Assembly: GCA_021804345.1 (NCBI GenBank)
Contig: JAJZHV010000036.1
Coordinates: 1 to 8,820, forward strand
Direction of reading: 5' to 3'
DNA length: 8,820 bases
From: Pseudomonadota bacterium
GTDB lineage: Bacteria > Pseudomonadota > Gammaproteobacteria > Burkholderiales > Ferrovaceae
In this document: one piece after another, positions 6,690-8,820 of the stretch
How positions within the stretch are numbered: position 1 is the first letter of the stretch
Layout of the letters: the number at the start of each line of letters is the position of its first letter
Program-made: the position numbers and the translations under genes
The notes under the pieces: model-generated
Database searches by the model: none
What the model saw: only the letters and a program-made list of their open reading frames with translations
What the model was told of the DNA's origin: nothing

Positions 6690-6692
6690 GGT
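6687..6692 (+). promoter_or_regulatory. purD ribosome binding site overlapping the purH stop
   Basis: TGAGGT: the TGA is the purH stop codon and GAGGT is a Shine-Dalgarno with a 4-nt spacer before ATG 6697. A ribosome finishing purH would uncover or deliver directly to this site, which suggests coupled purH and purD expression. Confidence 0.6.
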
Positions 6693-6696
6693 TGCT

Positions 6697-7962
6697 ATGA
6701 AAATTCTCGTGATCGGTTCTGGGGGACGCGAACATGCCTTGGCTTGGCGCTTGGCTCAGTCGCCGCGCGTGTCACGGGTCTATGTGGCACCGGGCAATGC
6801 GGGTACGGCGCAGGAGGAGGGGGTCTACAACGTGGCCTTGCAGGGTACGGCGCAATGGCTTGAGTTTGCACGCACCGAATCCATCGCCCTGACTGTGGTG
6901 GGCCCCGAAGCGCCCTTGGCCGAGGGCGTGGTGGATGCTTTTCGGGCTGCGGGCTTGGCTATTTTCGGCCCCACTCAGGCTGCAGCGCAACTGGAAGGAT
7001 CGAAGGATTTTGCCAAGCAATTCATGCAGCGCCACGGCATTCCTACCGCCCGCTACCAAACCTTCGATGACACGCCGGCGGCTCACGCTTGGTTGGATCA
7101 GGTGGGCGCGCCTATTGTCATCAAAGCGGATGGCCTAGCGGCGGGCAAGGGGGTGGTGGTGGCTCAAACCCTGGAGGAAGCTCATCAGGCGGTGGACCAC
7201 ATGATGGGCGGGGCGCTGGGCGGCGCCGGACACCGGGTGGTCATCGAGGAATGCCTGCTGGGAGAAGAGGCCAGCTTTATCGTCATGGTCGATGGAGAAC
7301 ACGTATTGCCCCTGGCCACCAGCCAGGATCACAAGCGCCTGCAGGACGGCGACCTGGGTCCCAATACCGGTGGCATGGGGGCCTATTCCCCGGCGCCGGT
7401 GGTCACCCCGGCCCTGCACGGGCGCATCATGCACGACATCATTTTGCCCACGGTGCAGGGGATGCGCGCGGAAGGCCTGCCCTATACCGGCTTTTTGTAT
7501 GCCGGGTTGATGATTACGCCTCAAGGCGAGGTCAAAACGCTGGAGTTCAACTGTCGCCTAGGCGACCCGGAAACCCAGCCCATCCTGATGCGCCTGAAAA
7601 GCGATTTGCTGACCTTGCTGGAACACGGGGTGGCAGGAACCCTGCACCAGGTGGAGGCTCAGTGGGATCGCCGTCCGGCCCTGGGAATCGTGCTGGCCGC
7701 AGAGGGCTATCCGCATCAACCGCAAATGGGCGATGTGATTCACGGCTTGCAGGAACCCCTGGCCGACACTCATGTGTTCCATGCGGGAACCCGACTTCAG
7801 GACGCTCAGGTGGTCAGCGCCGGCGGACGCGTGTTATGCGTCTGCGGCCTGGGCGACACACTGCGCATCGCGCGCCAACAGGCCTACGCCCGTTTACAAC
7901 ACATCCACTTCCGGGGACAACAGTTTCGCACCGATATCGGTTGGCGTGCGCTCAAGCATTGA
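6697..7962 (+). CDS. purD: Phosphoribosylamine-glycine ligase (GAR synthetase)
   Basis: Joins glycine to 5-phosphoribosylamine with ATP to give GAR, the second step of de novo purine synthesis; cytoplasmic. The 421 residues match the family. The N-domain shows GSGGREHAL (7-15), PGNAGT (32-37) and GPEAPLAEG (69-77). The ATP-grasp part shows GSKDFAKQFM (101-110), IKADGLAAGKGVVVA (142-156), EECLLGEEASF (184-194), DHKRLQDGDLGPNTGGMGAYSPAP (211-234 region) and the metal-binding EFNCRLGDPE (283-292, Glu283, Asn285). The C-domain ends in the characteristic FRTDIGWRAL (410-419). It follows purH by 7 bp and is the last gene of the operon; it ends 15 bp from the convergent tsaC. Confidence 0.98.
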   Translation: MKILVIGSGGREHALAWRLAQSPRVSRVYVAPGNAGTAQEEGVYNVALQGTAQWLEFARTESIALTVVGPEAPLAEGVVDAFRAAGLAIFGPTQAAAQLEGSKDFAKQFMQRHGIPTARYQTFDDTPAAHAWLDQVGAPIVIKADGLAAGKGVVVAQTLEEAHQAVDHMMGGALGGAGHRVVIEECLLGEEASFIVMVDGEHVLPLATSQDHKRLQDGDLGPNTGGMGAYSPAPVVTPALHGRIMHDIILPTVQGMRAEGLPYTGFLYAGLMITPQGEVKTLEFNCRLGDPETQPILMRLKSDLLTLLEHGVAGTLHQVEAQWDRRPALGIVLAAEGYPHQPQMGDVIHGLQEPLADTHVFHAGTRLQDAQVVSAGGRVLCVCGLGDTLRIARQQAYARLQHIHFRGQQFRTDIGWRALKH

Positions 7963-7977
7963 TGCCGGGTTGCAGGG

Positions 7978-8565
7978 CTAGGGCCGGTAAACCTGCCCGG
8001 ACAGCAGGTCGGCAATGGTGGAGGGTCGGGCGCGCGCGCGCACTCGCCCCGGAATAACCCATACCCGCCCGGGCCAGCGTTGCTGGCAGGGCCGCGTGTG
8101 CCGGAACGGTCGTTTGCCGGCGGGGTTGGCACTGGTGGACACCAGAGCCATGCGCAAGGCGCGACACAGGGCCACGGCATCGGGATGGGCGTCTACCCGC
8201 AGCGCGATGCGCGCGGGGCCCCCCTGGGGTCGGGAGCGCCCGCGCAAGGCGGGGGGCACGCCCTTGGCGGCGGGCATGAGCCAGGTATGTGGTCCCGGCC
8301 AGCGGCTGAGACAGCGCGCTTGAAGTGTTGCCGGCAAGGGTTGATGCAAGCGGGCTAGGCGTTGTGGCGTGTCGGCAATCACGATGAAGCCTTTTTGCAG
8401 GGGGCGCTGTTTGAGGGCACGTAAACGCTTTAAGCCCAAGGCACTGCGTGGATCACAGCCCAGTCCAAAGACGGCCTGGGTGGCATAGGCAATGAGCCCC
8501 CCCTGGCGCAGATAGGCGCGCAGGGCACGGCGCGGGAAGGGCAGGCGGGGCACGGCAGCCGGCAT
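7978..8565 (-). CDS. tsaC: Threonylcarbamoyl-AMP synthase, TsaC/Sua5/YrdC family
   Basis: Makes threonylcarbamoyl-AMP from threonine, bicarbonate and ATP for the t6A37 modification of ANN-decoding tRNAs. At 195 residues it has the size of E. coli TsaC (190). Conserved pieces are AVFGLGCDP (31-39), the KxR motif in LKQRPLQKGF (51-60, Lys52, Arg54), LSRWPGPHTWLMPA (86-99), ALRVDAHP (121-128) and the SxN motif in VSTSAN (142-147, Ser145, Asn147). The usual Y-P-T-E before AVFG reads Y-A-T-Q here (27-30). The protein is unusually arginine-rich (for example GRVRARARPS, 173-182). Start ATG 8565 overlaps the polA stop by one base (TGATG); an in-frame ATG further upstream lies inside polA and is not used in relatives. 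Confidence 0.9.
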   Translation of the reverse strand: MPAAVPRLPFPRRALRAYLRQGGLIAYATQAVFGLGCDPRSALGLKRLRALKQRPLQKGFIVIADTPQRLARLHQPLPATLQARCLSRWPGPHTWLMPAAKGVPPALRGRSRPQGGPARIALRVDAHPDAVALCRALRMALVSTSANPAGKRPFRHTRPCQQRWPGRVWVIPGRVRARARPSTIADLLSGQVYRP

Positions 8566-8820
8566 CAGTGGGCGGCATCCCAATGGGGGCCATGACCCAC
8601 GTCCACCCATAGGGGCACGGCCAGTTGCGCCACGCCCTGCATCAGCAACGGGATCTGTTCCAACACCGCCGCCAGCTCTTCTTGGGGCACCTCCAAAACC
8701 AGTTCGTCATGCACCTGCATAATCAGCAGGCTGTGCATCTGCTGCTCGGTCAGCCAGGCCTGTACGGCCAGCATGGCGCGCTTGATCAGATCGGCGGCGG
8801 TGCCTTGCAGGGGGGCGTTG
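8565..8820 (-). CDS. polA: DNA polymerase I, C-terminal part (5' end outside window)
   Basis: Last 84 residues of the Klenow polymerase domain of family A DNA polymerase, which fills gaps in repair and replaces RNA primers. The visible part opens with NAPLQGTAADLIKRAM (1-16), the helix of the fingers/palm typical of PolA, then motif C QVHDEL (35-40) with the catalytic Asp38-Glu39, and the closing PLWVDVGHGPHWDAAH (69-84), the common polA C-terminus. The gene runs off the right edge. Its stop is shared with the tsaC start, so tsaC is probably expressed from the polA transcript. Confidence 0.97.
   Translation of the reverse strand, partial: NAPLQGTAADLIKRAMLAVQAWLTEQQMHSLLIMQVHDELVLEVPQEELAAVLEQIPLLMQGVAQLAVPLWVDVGHGPHWDAAH

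Noticed and set aside
7089..8057. 322-codon open frame on the + strand over purD
   Set aside because: Gly/Arg-rich composition typical of a shifted frame in G+C-rich coding DNA; purD itself is beyond doubt.

Overview
This window looks like ordinary chromosomal DNA of a proteobacterium with fairly high G+C. The gene families point to the gamma/beta boundary, for example an Acidithiobacillia-like or early-branching gammaproteobacterium. The pointers are a dusB-fis-purH-purD operon as in pseudomonads, a short Fis of 79 residues, a BPSS1780-family membrane protein (a mostly beta/gamma family), a ThrB of the APH-fold type and a DUF2782 protein. The lineage is an inference; no rRNA or tRNA is present to fix it.

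Left part (1-1513), respiratory/copper theme. A SCO1/SenC copper chaperone enters from the left edge on the + strand. It converges on a minus-strand pair: a previously uncalled 40-residue single-helix membrane peptide (1264-1386, strong ribosome binding site) and, after a strong intercistronic hairpin, a four-helix 172-residue protein that resembles a fragment of heme-copper oxidase subunit I. This pair is the least explained part of the window.

Middle left (1514-3661), minus strand. DUF2782 lipoprotein-like/periplasmic protein, homoserine kinase (thrB) and a BPSS1780-family membrane protein form an apparent operon (22-bp gap, then an ATGA overlap). The DUF2782 gene has an extended -10 element placed so that its mRNA would start at the ATG, a leaderless candidate.

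Middle right (3662-7962), plus strand. A near-consensus TATAAT with a C/G-rich discriminator precedes dusB, fis, purH and purD. The first three are joined by ATGA stop/start overlaps and purD follows purH after 7 bp with a good Shine-Dalgarno. The operon ties tRNA dihydrouridine synthesis, a growth-phase nucleoid protein and four steps of purine synthesis (PurD step 2, PurH the last two steps as two activities) to one promoter.

Right edge (7978-8820), minus strand. The 3' end of polA (DNA polymerase I) overlaps by one base the start of tsaC/Sua5-type threonylcarbamoyl-AMP synthase, which converges on purD with a 15-bp gap.

Most of the window is conserved housekeeping content. I see no CRISPR array, insertion sequence, prophage, tRNA or rRNA. 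The observations of real interest are the small-peptide/oxidase-like pair with its hairpin, the candidate leaderless promoter and the discriminator of the dusB-fis promoter.
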